A DNA stretch of 64,000 nucleotides, from the NCBI GenBank assembly GCA_035048815.1, contig JAUCBN010000013.1, positions 5,840,501 to 5,904,500 of the forward strand. Direction: 5' to 3'. Positions 1 to 12,665 of this stretch are shown piece by piece (position 1 is the first letter of the stretch; every line of letters starts with the position of its first letter). Origin of the DNA: Abelmoschus esculentus (Eukaryota > Streptophyta > Magnoliopsida > Malvales > Malvaceae). Under the pieces are notes generated by a model. It worked only from the letters and a program-made list of their open reading frames with translations. It was not told the DNA's origin and ran no database searches. A program made the position numbers and the translations under genes.

Positions 1-35
1 AAAACAAAAGATATACGAATAGACGAAGGCAGTAC

Positions 36-2805
36 CATAGATTGATCCCCCTCCTCTTCCTATGCTCAGGTCTTCACTAAGAGCTAGTCGAATTTCTGGA
101 CTTCCTGACAAATAACTTTTCATTTGAATAGTGCCATCAATCTCAGAAGTCAGTATATATCCCTGTTTCAAATATAGTTGAATTGGTTAACAGTTGTTCA
201 TTTAATTGTGCACAACATTATGGAATACGTGTATGAACTGAATTTTTTTATAAAAAAATCATTAACTGGAAATGAAAACTGATGAGGGAGAGAAAGAACA
301 AAATTGTCGTTATTGCACTTTATTTTGTTCAAAAAGAAAGGGAGTGAACGAACACAGGTAAAAAAAATTAAAGGGAAAAAAAGATAACAGTTAAACTAAT
401 CCACAAAAAGGTTAATGAGACCCAGTTTGTCACAACACCAACTCAACCAACGACCATAATTGCGTGTGAGATTATAAAATGTCAAACAACTATAAATTTA
501 ACACTTCAAATATTAACAAACTAAAATAAAAATGTAGTTACTTACACTAGAGCTAAATGTGACACTGATTTTCTCAATTATATCCACAAAAATTTCCTCT
601 CTTTTACGACCTCCAGGCTCATTTGCCACAACAGACTTCGTAACAGCTGTTCCTGGCATTCTTTTGGTTCCTTGCTGCATGCATCCAACATTAACAAATA
701 AATTACTTCACAAATGCATTTTGATAAAATAAGAGAGTGCCCCCTTTATATGAAGGTTAATGACCAGGTAGTCCTATCATACCATAAAGATGGCAGCAGG
801 GCCAAGAGGCTGCAAACGTGCAGCATCAACCACAATTGGCTCATTAAAAACATACGACTTCAAAACTTCAGTAGAGGTAGTTTGCACATAACCAAAGTCC
901 TAGTGAATAGCAGGATCTGTTAAAATCTTTCCATGATAACAATTGCATATCTCACTATAAATACTTTACCTGAGTTAAAAAAAAGGCTTAAGCACATTTC
1001 ATTGAAGAGAAATGTTAAAATTTCTGATGTACAATATGAATCTAAACTGCAGTCTATCATAATCTCATATTGACTTCTTGAGCAAAGCAATAATGCAGTA
1101 ATCCCTTGGTAGTTGGATAAGAATGGCAAGCCTTTAACCAAAAATATATATACCAGCCAAAAAGTTTAGCATGAAAAGAACTTACAATCACTTCGTCCAG
1201 CAACTCATATACAAGAACAAAGTTTTTCCGCAATGAATCTTCACTTAAAACCCCTAAATAATCTTTAATGACACGAGCAACCCTTTGCAGAAGTTCCAGG
1301 ACAAGAGATGGTGACACGTTAACTCTTGTGGTTGCAACAAACAACAGCCCAACAACCTTCACATGGAAGTAGTTCACACCATCCACATTCTATTGAGGGA
1401 AAAAAATATACAGAACTATTAAAACACTGGCACCGGCTTGTATGTGGTAACAATCAAGTAAAATGTGCATGGATTAGACCAACCATTGATTAAAATAAAA
1501 AATAGGAGGTGATTCAATCAATCTAAAAACTGAGTATATCCATTTATGCATACAATTTGTTCAGACGGCATAAAGCGAATGGCCTGATATTACATTCTTT
1601 AGTAATATAATACCTACAAAGACAGGGGGTGCCTCCTCTTGTCCATCCTCTTTCCAGAACTTCACTTTCCGGAAGAAAATCTCTGCACTTCCTTTTGCTA
1701 CTTCACTTCGATCTGCAGTAACAATCATTCGATCAGTGTCATGTCTTGGGCTGTAAAGATATTTGCATTCAACAAAATCAAAGCACAAGTATAAATCAAA
1801 ATTACATATGTAATCAATAATTATCTTGCATTAGGTTCATGCTCAAGTGCCAATTGTGAAGGCAATTAAAGGTCAATAAATTTACATAGGCCTCATGAAT
1901 TTCAATATCCAGAAATAGCTATAGATCTTTCCAAGCCAGCTATTCCTTTTGACTTTACGGAAACATAAAATGCAACCAATTCAAAGATTAAGCCATTAGT
2001 TTATCCGTAAAGAAGAACTGGAAGCTCATACTAAAGGGTGGCATGGTAGGAAATGCTGCAATTATCCTCTTTGCAATGGCACCCTTCCTCATGGCAGCAC
2101 GAGTTGAATTGGGCAATTAAAAAACAGACAGGGAACACTCTCATTACCATTATTCTACAGTTTCCGGTTGGATAGAGGGAGAGGAATAAAAGGGAATTTA
2201 GCAACAAGCAGAGAACTGAGTAAGAGCTGATTGTAAAGCTAAAGGAATGATGATGATGATGATTGATGATATTGGAAGATGCTAAAAATCAACATAGACT
2301 TGTATAGCATGGGGAATTAGACAGAATGTGTAGACCGGAGCATACTTGTACAGTTCTTTGAAACAGTTTTGCATGATTGTAGCATATCATACATACTTGG
2401 ATAAATAAAAGAGCAAAAGTTATCCAAAAAGAAAATACTGAAAGCTGATCTATATGAATTCGAGAACCAAGGTTGAAAAAAAAAAAGAAGGAAAATAAGA
2501 AAATTTTAAAGCTAAGTTAGCACCAATTATACTATTTTACATGAAATACTGAACAGAGCAATAATCGAATATGAAATAATTCAGATCTAAAAGATCAATT
2601 ATGACACAAATTATTGAGAACGGTAGTTCAAAAACAAAGATCTCATTCCATTCCATATATGGCGAGATTCCAATGGGAACAAAACATAAAAAACAGAAAA
2701 TTGAATTTAGATCCGAAGAGAAAAATGAGATAAGAAGGTGAACTGACAATCGCGAAAAACAATATTATCGCCTCGCTGAGAGAGAACGAAGAACTGAGAG
2801 ATCAT
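36..2805 (-). CDS. AP4M: AP-4 adaptor complex subunit mu (N-terminal part, gene runs off the left edge)
   Basis: Medium (mu) subunit of the AP-4 adaptor, a trans-Golgi coat complex that reads tyrosine-type sorting signals. Six exons are readable on the minus strand: 2748-2805, 1618-1712, 1186-1389, 783-899, 546-674 and 36-162. All join in phase with GT..AG borders and give the first 243 residues of a protein normally about 450 long. The start is the ATG at 2805, opening with MISQFFVLSQRGDNIVF, the family's N-terminus. A longin-like domain fills roughly residues 1-140 (KGSAEIFFRKVKFW, VSPSLVLELLQR, NFVLVYELLDEV). The start of the mu-homology domain follows (GRKREEIFVDIIEKISVTFSSS). The remaining 3' exons lie before base 1. 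I see no breaks. The family assignment rests on recalled similarity to Arabidopsis AT4G24550 and is secure for AP-4 rather than AP-1 or AP-2 mu. Confidence 0.93.
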
Positions 2806-2961
2806 GATCTTCGGCTTTCTACTAGTCTCCTCCGATTTGCTTCCCTCTGTAAATTGGGCTATGATTTTTTGCGGGCAATGTTGCCTTGCTTCGATGTTTT
2901 CTTTTGAACTTCTGGTCTTGTTTCTTCTGCTTCTATCCACTGCCTTCATTTTATGCTTATT

Positions 2962-3130
2962 ATACAATTCGGTACACGAACTTAGTAAAGTTTCTCAAAT
3001 TGGCACGTGAACTTAATAACGTTTCTCAAATTAGTATCCAAAATAAAATATTTCTCATTTTGGTACCTAAGTTTGGATTTTGGTACATAAACTTAGTAAA
3101 GATCCTCAAATTGGTACATGAGCATGAAAA
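2962..3130. repeat. Degenerate short direct repeats upstream of AP4M
   Basis: Three to four diverged copies of a phrase of about 35-40 bases recur, built on 'ggtacacgaacttagtaaag' followed by 'ctcaaattggtac'. They sit just upstream of the AP-4 mu start, probably outside the transcript. I see no coding potential. They may be a decayed transposon terminus or minisatellite. Confidence 0.4.
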
Positions 3131-3522
3131 ATGATCATTCAACTTTTTTTTTCTTTGATAAAGTTCTTTCAGTTTTCTTAATTACCTAGCACACTAAAAA
3201 TTTATTTTATTTTCATTTTTCTCTCTATTTTTTCACCCAACCAAATAAAACCTTAATGATATCATCATGTGACCAATCTATGCCACATCAACAACCTACC
3301 TAATTAGTTGTTAAGACGCAATATTAATACAATTACCAATTTACAATTTTTGTTAATTAAGATGAGTGTTATTTTGTTAATTAAGAGATATGTATTATGT
3401 ATACTACGAAGATAAGTGTTAGAATTCGAATTCATACAAAATAAATAATATTAATATTTTCGATCACTCGATTAATTGATGGATCTCATATATTATATGT
3501 TATTTACTTTGCATGTACATGT

Positions 3523-4268
3523 TAGAATATAGGCTTAAAGATAGTTTTCACCTTTAACGTTTATAATTTTTGTTATTTTGGCCCCTATTCTTTTTTTTGG
3601 ATAAATTTAGCCCTTAACCTTTATCTTTTTAACAAATAACTCATTTTTTAACTACCATGATAACTGAACCGTTAAAAATTTAATAATGATGACATGTCAT
3701 ATATATATGTAATAATATATTTTAAATGACTTAACATCTAGTATATCAAATACATAAATGTGAGATATAGTTTTATTTCAATCTAAAAATATAAAACAAT
3801 TAAAATTTAAATAAAATATTAAAAAATAATTTTTTTATTTATTAAAAAATAATTAAATCTAAAACAAAAGGCTACTAAACATTCTCAATCTTAACTATAG
3901 TAAAATCAAAATTTTATCTAAAAAAGTATGAACATAATCTGAAAATAAAGGGTTTTGTATTTAATTAATTTTTAATATTTTATTTAAATTTAAATTTTTT
4001 TATATTTTATACTGGAATAAAATTATATTCTATATATATGTATATATTTAATAGGTTAGATTATGTCATTTAAAATATATTATTACATATATAATATGTT
4101 ACCATTATTAAACTTTTAACGGTTTAGTTATAATGGTAGTTAAAAAAATGAATTATTTGTTAAAAAGACATAGGTTAAGGGCTAAATTTATCTAAAAAAG
4201 AATAAGAGCCAAAATGACAAAAATTATAAACATTAAAGGGTGAAAATTATGTTTATGCCTAGAATATA
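3523..4268. mobile_element. Foldback MITE of Mutator type with 9-bp target duplication
   Basis: The element proper runs 3532-4259 (728 bp). Its left end begins GGCTTAAAGATAGTTTTCACC and its right end, read on the other strand, begins GGCATAAACATAATTTTCACC. The two arms match as inverted repeats over about 300 bases each (for example 3594-3660 against 4131-4198). The element is flanked by identical 9-base direct repeats TAGAATATA at 3523-3531 and 4260-4268. A 9-base target duplication with very long terminal inverted repeats and no coding capacity fits a non-autonomous Mutator-like foldback element. The arms differ by scattered substitutions, so the insertion is not recent. Confidence 0.8.
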
Positions 4269-4375
4269 TTTAAATCTAACATTAAAATGCTTTACAGTGT
4301 CGAAGATCCAAGGGTAGCAACAGGTAAAAACCGTATCAGTTCTGGCACAATCAGTATTCGGTAAGAAGGCAACCG

Positions 4376-6230
4376 TCAGCACCAAAGTTGTTGGTCCTTG
4401 ACTAAAATCCTTCCCCTTTCTTCATCGCTGCTTCCCTTGAAATCAAGGGTCCATTTCTCAAATGTACAGTTTAGAAAATCATAGTATCCACCATGAACAA
4501 AGAGCAACTCTTTCTTCACCCTCTCTTCTATCCATGGATATGTTAGCAGGTTCAACAACGACCGGTTTATAGATTCCTGCAACAAATTCAATGCAATCAT
4601 CATGTCAAATACATAAATAGCCTATATTATGAAGTTTCTAGTGCCAAACTCGAGGAAAAGAGTGCGGACTTTCTCACAGATCCGACATTTTTGATCGAAG
4701 CTAAGGTGGTTTGCCTCAGATTCTGTTCTGTTCTTGGCAATTTTCCCATTAGTAACCCAAGTTTTGATAAAACTGCTCGAAAGAAAAAATTAATGTGCAA
4801 TGAGAAAACTGGGGCTGGAAATTTCGAAATGGCTTCATTAGGTTAAAACGGATAACATTACTACCTGGAGTCTCCATTATCTTGCATGCTCATAAGTGTT
4901 TGAATTCCTCCGCAGCAACTGTGACCGATGATTAATATGTTCTCAACCTGGTGATGACAAAAAGAAAGCACATTGTGTACATTCATATTAGAAAGTTTCA
5001 ATTTCCAAGTTCTGGTCTACATTTGCAGTCACTTACTTCAAGAGTTTTTACTGCAAACTCAAGGGCAGCATTGGTTTCTGATGGTCCATTCTGCGAGAAA
5101 GAGAGAATAATGAAATCTATTAATACGTTTTTCCATGCTTTAGTGATCGGTTTCAGTCGAAGCACCATTGCTAAATACCTCGAGTGGAGGAACAAGATTA
5201 GCCACATTACGGATCATGAAGGCTTCTCCCGGTCGAAATCCAAGGATTGTAGAAGGACACACCCTGGAATCTGCACAAGCAATTACCATAAACTGTTGCT
5301 GGAATTGTCAGGTTCTATACACACATAGAAAAAGCATGATGTGAAGGAGATGAACTGAGTTTGGCTTATAGAACCTTGGGTGTTTGAGCTTCTTTAAGGG
5401 CTTGAAAATGCTCAAACTCTTCCCTGCTCAAAAAGGAAAATTCACTTCTCTTACAAAAAAAATCGTTTTTCAAGTCATGGAAATCTTCACTTGCAATCTT
5501 ACTGTTATGTTGGACTTACAAATATTTGTACTTTTTAAAACTCAGAAACCTCTGTTTCAACTCATCAAACAAGTTCAGCTTTCCATCAGGATCATTCACA
5601 AGAGGAAATTCTTCTAGTCCAAGGGGATTGCTTGAGGCCTTCAAAGCTGAAACCGAGGCCCTCCTGTGTATAGAGAAAGCTATGATCCAAGAAGCTAATG
5701 CAACAGTACAAATACCAGAAAATCCAAGGCAAAATATGTAATGAAATGGTCTCTGGTATGGAATTTCAATGATTGCGATCATCCTACTGATTTTCAGTAC
5801 AATCTAATAACCAGCTTATAGTAAAAAAAATAACAGGATTTGAAGGTCATGTACCTAGTGATCTCCGGTGAAGACGATGACCCTGATTGGATATCATCGA
5901 CTTCATTCAATCTCATCTATCCAAATCCAAGTAAACATTTCTCAGAAGAAATAAAGTGAAAAAAAAAGAACAAAAAAATTGATTAGCAAAACTCACCGCC
6001 TTTGAACGAATCCATTTCCTTGTAAAACTGCGAACACTGCCGTCAGAGAAGTGTGATTGCGAGCTGTGAAAAGAGTCGAGAGCATCGCTCAGTGGCCTTG
6101 CCGTCGCCGATACAAGCGATCGAGCTTTAAACCCTGGATTCAAATCCACGTTTCATAAATCACAGTACAACTTTCATCCGTATATACACAATTATTAAAG
6201 AAGATTATACTTACGGATAAACCATGCCAT
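4376..6230 (-). CDS. Beta carbonic anhydrase, organelle-targeted (BCA5/BCA6-like)
   Basis: Zinc enzyme interconverting CO2 and bicarbonate. Ten exons on the minus strand: 6215-6230, 5997-6133, 5855-5916, 5520-5663, 5375-5423, 5179-5292, 5037-5090, 4865-4947, 4670-4775 and 4376-4576 give 321 aa in phase. Zinc ligands of the beta class are present: Cys142 in ACADSR, then His201 and Cys204 in GHSCCGG. The Asp-Arg pair of the active site is in the same ACADSR motif (D144, R146). The first 50 residues are rich in Arg and Ser and poor in acids, as in a mitochondrial presequence. The opening MAWFIRFKARSLVSATA recalls mitochondrial BCA6, but a plastid location is also possible. The start lies in a 16-base coding exon, and there is no other ATG before exon 3. 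The acceptor of exon 9 could be 4772 instead of 4775 (one residue). The C-terminus KWTLDFKG..QLWC is typical of the clade. Confidence 0.9.
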
Positions 6231-7798
6231 TTCTCTTCCAACTGTGCATTTGCTGCGTAACGAAATTTCCTTCAAGATGCTTATATTTTGTCTTCCTGAT
6301 CAGTTCTCCATCTCATCACGTAAAGCTTTCAAATTGTTTTTCTTTTCTTTCCCGGATTGTTGGCATAATTGAGATGGTGACAGGGACAACCCAGTCAAGC
6401 TCATCCAAGCAAATAAAAAACAAGTAGTTATCCAATCTGTATGGGATCTGATCTGAACAAGCAAATCCCCATTATTTTCTACTTTCTAATATTTAAATGA
6501 TGGTCCCCTTCCACTCCTCTAATTATTCAAAATCAATAGTCACGCAGAGCTACAAAATGGGTGGCTTTTTGGCTTTATTCTGTTCTTTCTTGTTCAATAA
6601 AAAGAGAAGACGTGTTTATCGAACAATATAATAATATCAAAGTTTCCCCTTCTATATTTATTTGGTTCTCAAGTTCACATCAATGTTCATGCGTGTAGTT
6701 TTGCATAGGGATGTGCCTGATAAACATAATCATTTAACAACTCTGGTTTGTTTTCATATTTCCCCACACGACTAAACAATTCAGATGGTAGGGACGAAAT
6801 TAGAATTAGATAATATAAAAAAATTATATAATTTTAAAATTAACAAAAAAAAATTATATTAAGAAAGATAATGTTTAATTTTAAGGTCAAGACATAATAT
6901 AGTATTTAAATTGAGGATTATTATTTTATATACAATAAATAAAAATATTATTCTTATAAATATTTAAATTTTAGAGTTTAGGGGTATAGTCTAGAATTTA
7001 AGGATTTAAATATAAAAATTTATAATTTAAAATTTATGGTTAAAATTTATGATTTATAGTTAGAATTTAGGGTTTAAGGTTAGGGTTAGAGTTTAAATTT
7101 TATGATTATAGGGCTAAGGATTTATGTTGAAGCTCATGAATTCTAAATTTTAAACATAATCTTAAAATTCTATCAACTCTTCGCTTCAAAATTATTATAC
7201 TTAAACCCATAAACCTTAAACAAAGTTTATATACCTCAAAATCAATATATTTGTATAAATAATTTTTCACATACACTTATGCATAAAATAATCGCCCATT
7301 AAATTAATAAGCACCAAAATTATTATTAAAATAAAAATTAGAACGGGTAATAATTAATTTAATAAATATTTAAGTTATAATCTCATCCAAAGGATAAGAG
7401 AAAGAGAGACTCTAAGAGAAAAAAAATATTTTTAATAAGTTTAAACCTATGATTTAAAATATATAAAAAATAAAGATAAACGACTTAATTCAACTGATTA
7501 AATATGTTTGTTGACTTAATTATCATGTTTAACGGGAAAACATGCATGTCTTCTTTGTTACAAATATCAGTAGTTCCAAATAATTAAAAATCAAATATAA
7601 GGAAAAACCAGTTCTAAACCAATTAACAATACTTAAGGACGCCTCTCTTATATGTACAGCTCTACTATAAAATCCCAAAGTACTCAACATTTAAATGATA
7701 TTAGGATTTTTTATCATAATTATATATTCATTCAATTTAACCTTATAGTAATATTTAAATTTGTTTTATTACTAACAAAACCAAATACTGCCTCAAGC
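6231..7798. other. Intergenic, AT-rich; no gene seen
   Basis: Contains the promoter and 5' leader of the carbonic anhydrase gene (right of 6230) and the 3' flank of the bHLH gene. Around 6960-7110 there is a short run of degenerate TTTAGGG-like words. The rest is AT-rich without conserved coding sequence on either strand. Confidence 0.5.
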
Positions 7799-8510
7799 CT
7801 ACCAAAAACCATGACCAGTTTCATTATTCGGCCCAAGAATCCGAGCCCGTTTACTTCCCGTATCTTGGGCCAATCTAGAAACCCGATTCTCCACCACATC
7901 CTTAAAAGCCCGTTTCAACAGTCCAATCTGCTCCTTGTCACCGCTCCATTGCATCACCACAACGCTCTTGGTCCGCCCACCAACCGTCGTCATCTCAGCC
8001 CGAATCACCTTAGCCTGGAACGACCTGATCACCCGACTCAAATCGTGGTTTAAACCCGGCCTATCCTCGCAGCAAACCGTCGCCTTCAACAACTTCCCTT
8101 CTTCATCGCAAATGCTCAAAGCCGCCTCGTCGCATTCCCCGGGTAACGGACAAGACGTATCGAGCTCCGGTTGGCTGTCACTGCAACAACCGTCAATGTC
8201 GCGCCGCTCCACTTCGTCAGCTTGCCTCTTTAGCTCCCTCACGTGATGGACAACCTCCGCCAGCAACGAAGCCTTATCCGTCTGTCCCCCAAAAGACGAA
8301 CAAATTAAACATAACATTAACCTTAAACAGGAATATACTATAGTATTTTGTTTTGTAAATAACCTTGGTGATGTTGGGAAGGAGAGTGCGGAGAGTGGAG
8401 AAATGGGAATTGATACGTTGCCTGCGCCTCCTTTCAGCTTCCTTATGACTCTTACAGGCTTCCATTGATTTTCTCTCTGATAAAGCCTTGATTGAATCGT
8501 CACCTTCCAT
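7799..8510 (-). CDS. bHLH transcription factor with C-terminal ACT-like domain (bHLH51/bHLH30/bHLH107 group)
   Basis: DNA-binding regulator of 209 aa from two exons, 8364-8510 and 7799-8281. The intron splits the bHLH loop, between LPNITK and TDKASLLAEV. The start is the first in-frame ATG, at 8510. The basic region KSHKEAERRRRQR carries His22, Glu26 and Arg30, the H-E-R pattern of G-box binders. Helix 1 is INSHFSTLRTLLP and helix 2 is KASLLAEVVHHVRELKR. Residues about 120-190 (ATVCCEDRPGLNHDLSRVI, then AEMTTVGGRTKSVVVMQW) form an ACT-like dimerisation domain. The group includes Arabidopsis bHLH30, 51, 106 and 107. The exact orthologue is not decided, and the biological role cannot be read from the sequence. 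Confidence 0.88.
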
Positions 8511-9750
8511 TAACGTGACCTGGATGTTGTCTTCCTCAACACCACAGAAACTTTTCTGAGGAAACAAATCTCCCTTACGATATTCGAGTAAAAGAAGAAG
8601 AATATAATGAAGCTTGACGAGAACTGTAGTTTAGGAACTACAGAGTAAAAGAAATACTTTGACAAGCAATTGGTTTCTTCTTTATTTATTTTTACCGCTG
8701 CTGTGGATGCAAGTACAAGGTGAATAATCGTTATCCGATGTGGGACTTGGTTAGAGTGCACAAAGGAAATTAAAATAAACGAACAAGTAAAAAACAGAAT
8801 AATGGTCAAAACTACAATATTAACTTTGAATGAAACGATGGAAGGAAAACGGGATGTGAAAGGATGCGATCATTTTTTAAAGGTAAAATCGTCACGGCGG
8901 GAAAGAATGACGGTGGCTGGCGCCGACAGCTTTTGTCCTAGCAGGGCAGGACCTTATCATGAAAATGGCCCTTGTTTTCTCTTTTATATATTGATCAACC
9001 TTCGTCTCTGGCTGTCATGACCTGCATATGTGTGTATATATTGGTTACTTCAACACGATATACTAGTCGTTGTTATAATGGTTCATGTCTGCCTGATGTC
9101 ACCGTGTAAGTCAGGTTTTATTGCAAACTGCAACTTCCTTTAACTTTGCTTACAATAATTTTGTCTCCGTAAAAATGGGATTTTGATTTTAGTTTATTAC
9201 TTGATCAAGATAAAAAGAAAGAGGGTGACTAGGTGTAGAAATTGCATGTGATAGTGTTGGGTGGACCCCTACTAGATCTTGAACACTGCAGAGAAGTGAG
9301 ATCAACATCTAATGGCAGTGATGAGTGACCCCTCACGACAACATTAGTAAAATGATTTCCTTTTCGTTTCCTACCAGCTTAAAGGTCTTAAAAGAGGTTG
9401 AAGTATTCGAGTATTATTTCAATTTGATTTTAAATTTTAATTAAATAATAAATCAGATTGTGCCGGCTCAAACGACTTATTCACGATATCTAAAACCAAC
9501 TAAAGGAATCAATGAATTCAAATATAAGAAGCAAAATACAGATGAGAAGGTAGAATTTGAGTTGTTTAATGAAAGTAACATCAGAGTGATACCAGGCAAG
9601 GTTCTGACGAATTTCTTCCCATATTCGACTGTCAAGACGCAAGGCTGTGAGGGGACCAACACCAGAAAACGACAGTTTTAAGAAACGTACTTGGAAAATA
9701 CTCTCCACTCTCTCTCCTCTTCTTGTGAAACCAAAAGCTGATGTACAAAG
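8511..9750. other. Intergenic; promoter side of the bHLH gene and 3' side of the PWWP gene
   Basis: No conserved reading frame is visible on either strand. The part next to 8510 must hold the bHLH leader and promoter. The part near 9700-10370 is probably the 3' untranslated region of the minus-strand PWWP gene. Confidence 0.4.
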
Positions 9751-10369
9751 TTAAGGAAAGAAATGGAGACCAAAAGATGGTAAAGAGATGGGACATTTGT
9801 TTCCCTTACACAGCAAAATGGAAGGTCCTTTAAAGGCAAAAGGAACTTCAAACACTGTTCAGTCTCACGGATGTCCCTAAAAGCAGACCAACATCTGTAA
9901 CTTTTGAGCAGGCAATGCCTCTAAGCTTTTTCAACTTTGGTTCCTTTACAACCAGTTCTTTCACTTCAGTTAACAACATGGAGAGACAAAGTGACATTGT
10001 GAAGAACCAATAATTGGGATGCATTTTAGACACTATAAGGGCATTTTGCCCATTTAGCTGGAAAACATGCAGTCTTTCAAGTAAATATGAAATTTGGATT
10101 TCAATATCGGCATATCCCAATTGTTCCTCATGGCTATTTTATCCTATGGGAGTTCTAGAAATTTAAGAAAGATTAAGCGCCACATATGATTCTAGGATTC
10201 AATGCCATAAGGCATAAGTTGCTCTGCTTCCATTGCAAATCTGTCTTTGTTCATGGATGAACTAACTTTTTAGGTGTACAGTTTGCTAGCTATGTCATTG
10301 AAGCCATTACAGTTCACAAATTGACTGGAATAGTACTATTCCACGGGCAACTTGTTAAGAAAAACTTGG

Positions 10370-12665
10370 CTACACGACTCCATTCTTGTCGAATGGTGAA
10401 CCCAGGGGTGCAATCAAACCAAGACCTTGCATTACTCTTGTTCTTCGGGTACTTGTCCTGGGAGAATCTCCGGGTGAAGTTCCTTCCTGAGGAATGTAAT
10501 TTAGTTTAAGAACTTAGTTTTTCCTGGGAGAAATTAAGAACCTGTAGAAAAATTTTGGGGGAAAACAACTGTATACTCACAGGGGTTTGGCTGTCAGTCT
10601 CCTCCTTTAACAGGTTTTTCCCTTTGGATGTTATCGAGCTATTTGGCTTCGACTTTTTCTGCTCCTCACCTTGCTTCGAAGTTTTGCCCTTTTTCTGTTC
10701 CTTAGAAGTTGAACTCTTGGGCTTTTCCTTGGCGCTTCTACTATTTGACTTATTTTTCTCTTCAGTTTGGTCATTTTTCCTTTGTTTCTTCTGGACCGTT
10801 GATTTCCCATCCACTTTATTCTTTGCCTGTTTATCGGTACTAGGGCTCTTTCGCTTGAGTTTCTTGGGAGTCTCATCTTGCTTAGAAGTCTTGCCTTTAG
10901 AAGCATCAGCTCTTGTGTTTGCTATTCCAGATTATAAGTTTTCATAATATCAAATGTCTACTCGGAGGCTGGAGTGAAAAAATGAAAAATTCTAGCAAGT
11001 ATCCAAGATGTTAATTCAATAAACAATTGAGAGGTGAACATCGAATACGACACAAATCCATTTTTGAATATTGCAATCCTATGAATATAATGAAAGGTCT
11101 AAGAAACACAGTTCATCGTGAATATCATGACGTGCTGATTCCCTCGTGAGTCTAAAGTCAGAGAGTACTGACTTACGAAGATTCAAGAACACAAAAAGGC
11201 ATGCTCAGGTATCAACTTCTCTTTATTTAATTTGGTGGGAAGCAAAGAGATAGATGTCAGTTTTTTGAAATCCAAAGTTCCTAAACAGTTGCCAATGACC
11301 ATCTGAAGAACTAATAGCGAAGTTCCATCGAACTGCAGCAACGGTCCTTATTGAAGTCTTCAAGATTAATCAAGTCAATCTCACCTTTGGCTTTAAAAGG
11401 AAAAATATATTCCACAAAAGAAGCCAATAAGCCAGTTGAATTTAATTCATAAACATCCTAGGTTGCTTACAGGATCTTCCTATGCGACATTTGTTAAAGC
11501 TGATTATATCAAAACCGGCAAGTGAAACTGATTTATCACATCATTTTTACAGTAAATAACATAACTCTTTCTGTTCGGGACAGCTCAATTATTCGCTTCT
11601 GTCCCATTCTAACAGGGTGACCAAGCCACCCTATCACTGAGAAATATCATACATCAAATTTTGACATCAAGATTTCATTGCAATAATGCTTTTCAACCAT
11701 ATTGGTCATATAGTAGAACTGAAGCACAGTGAACAGGAATCTAATTAGGAAAAGAAATAAGCAAACTAAAGAAGCCTAACCTGTAGCTTTAGATCCTTGC
11801 TCCTTTGGTTTAATAGATTTCCGGCGAAGCTGCAGCCATATCCAAAATTATGGGAGAGCCATAGTTAGGGATAGCTTTCCAGAAAAAGAGAGCCTTTGGA
11901 TTGTTGAAAGGAAAAAAACTGATGTACATGATAGGAAAAGAAACTTTTTACCTGTTCCAAAGTTTTTTCAAGAATGTTGTAACAATCGCCATTTTTCTGC
12001 TCTAGGATCTGTCAATGTAGAAACATCATGTGAAGATATCAATAAACCAGTTGAATACAACAACTATGTAATCTAACTCACATGAGTGGTTGAATCACAA
12101 AGATGGAAGCTAGTGATCGGAACTTACCGTTTTAAACTCAGAATGATATTTCGTAGGGTCTATATATAAACTGCAAAGGGGACAAATAACACACTTCAAT
12201 CCTCGCATGTATTTATTGACACATTTAAATCCAAGTTTTTTAAAATTCTCAAAACCCATCAAAGTTCATAGTTTTCTCTAAGGAACACAATAATCAAGTA
12301 GGGAAACAGAAAACTGACTACTCATGGCTCCCATATAGTCGCACAAGCACCTTCCCCCGTGATTTACTTCCCATTTTGCTGCTCTCACTAACACTGTTCT
12401 CATCAACAACCTGTCACAACATCGATGATTAGAATCCACAGAACTGAATAATTCTGTCCAAAATGCTAATTAATAAAAGATCAAACAACCACTGCATTGT
12501 GCATACCACTGCCGGCCACCACGACTTTCCATGGAGTTTCACCCATATTAAATCTCCTAGTGACACCTCCCCTACCGATATCTTCTCCCAGTCATTGTTA
12601 TCACTAGTTTTGCCACCAGCACTGCAATTCCCCTCTGCAGCTTGTCCTTCTTGTGATTCAGACAT
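10370..12665 (-). CDS. Small PWWP-domain protein with Lys/Ser-rich tail
   Basis: Probable chromatin reader of 284 aa from seven coding exons: 12507-12665, 12322-12410, 12128-12170, 11952-12008, 11781-11829, 10581-10921 and 10370-10486, all in phase. The PWWP domain starts at residue about 36 (GDLIWVKLHGKSWWPAVV, where WWP stands for the usual PWWP) and continues through GKVLVRLYGSHE. The long sixth exon is dominated by Lys, Ser, Thr and Gln and is certainly disordered and nuclear in character. The last exon ends with TSTRRTRVMQGLGLIAP followed by a short tail, a motif I recall as conserved at the C-terminus of plant PWWP proteins. PWWP domains generally bind methylated histone H3 and DNA; the specific target here is unknown. 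A leader exon appears to end at 13186 (GTAAGT donor), giving a 5' UTR intron. Confidence 0.85.

Noticed and set aside
7652..8246. Plus-strand frames opposite the bHLH gene
   Set aside because: They mirror the coding strand's codon bias and have no recognisable domain.
8511..8567. Upstream extension of the bHLH frame
   Set aside because: It opens only at TTG, not ATG; the first in-frame ATG at 8510 gives the family's normal start.
9460..9708. Overlapping frames on both strands near 9500
   Set aside because: No family resemblance and no splice structure; likely intergenic.
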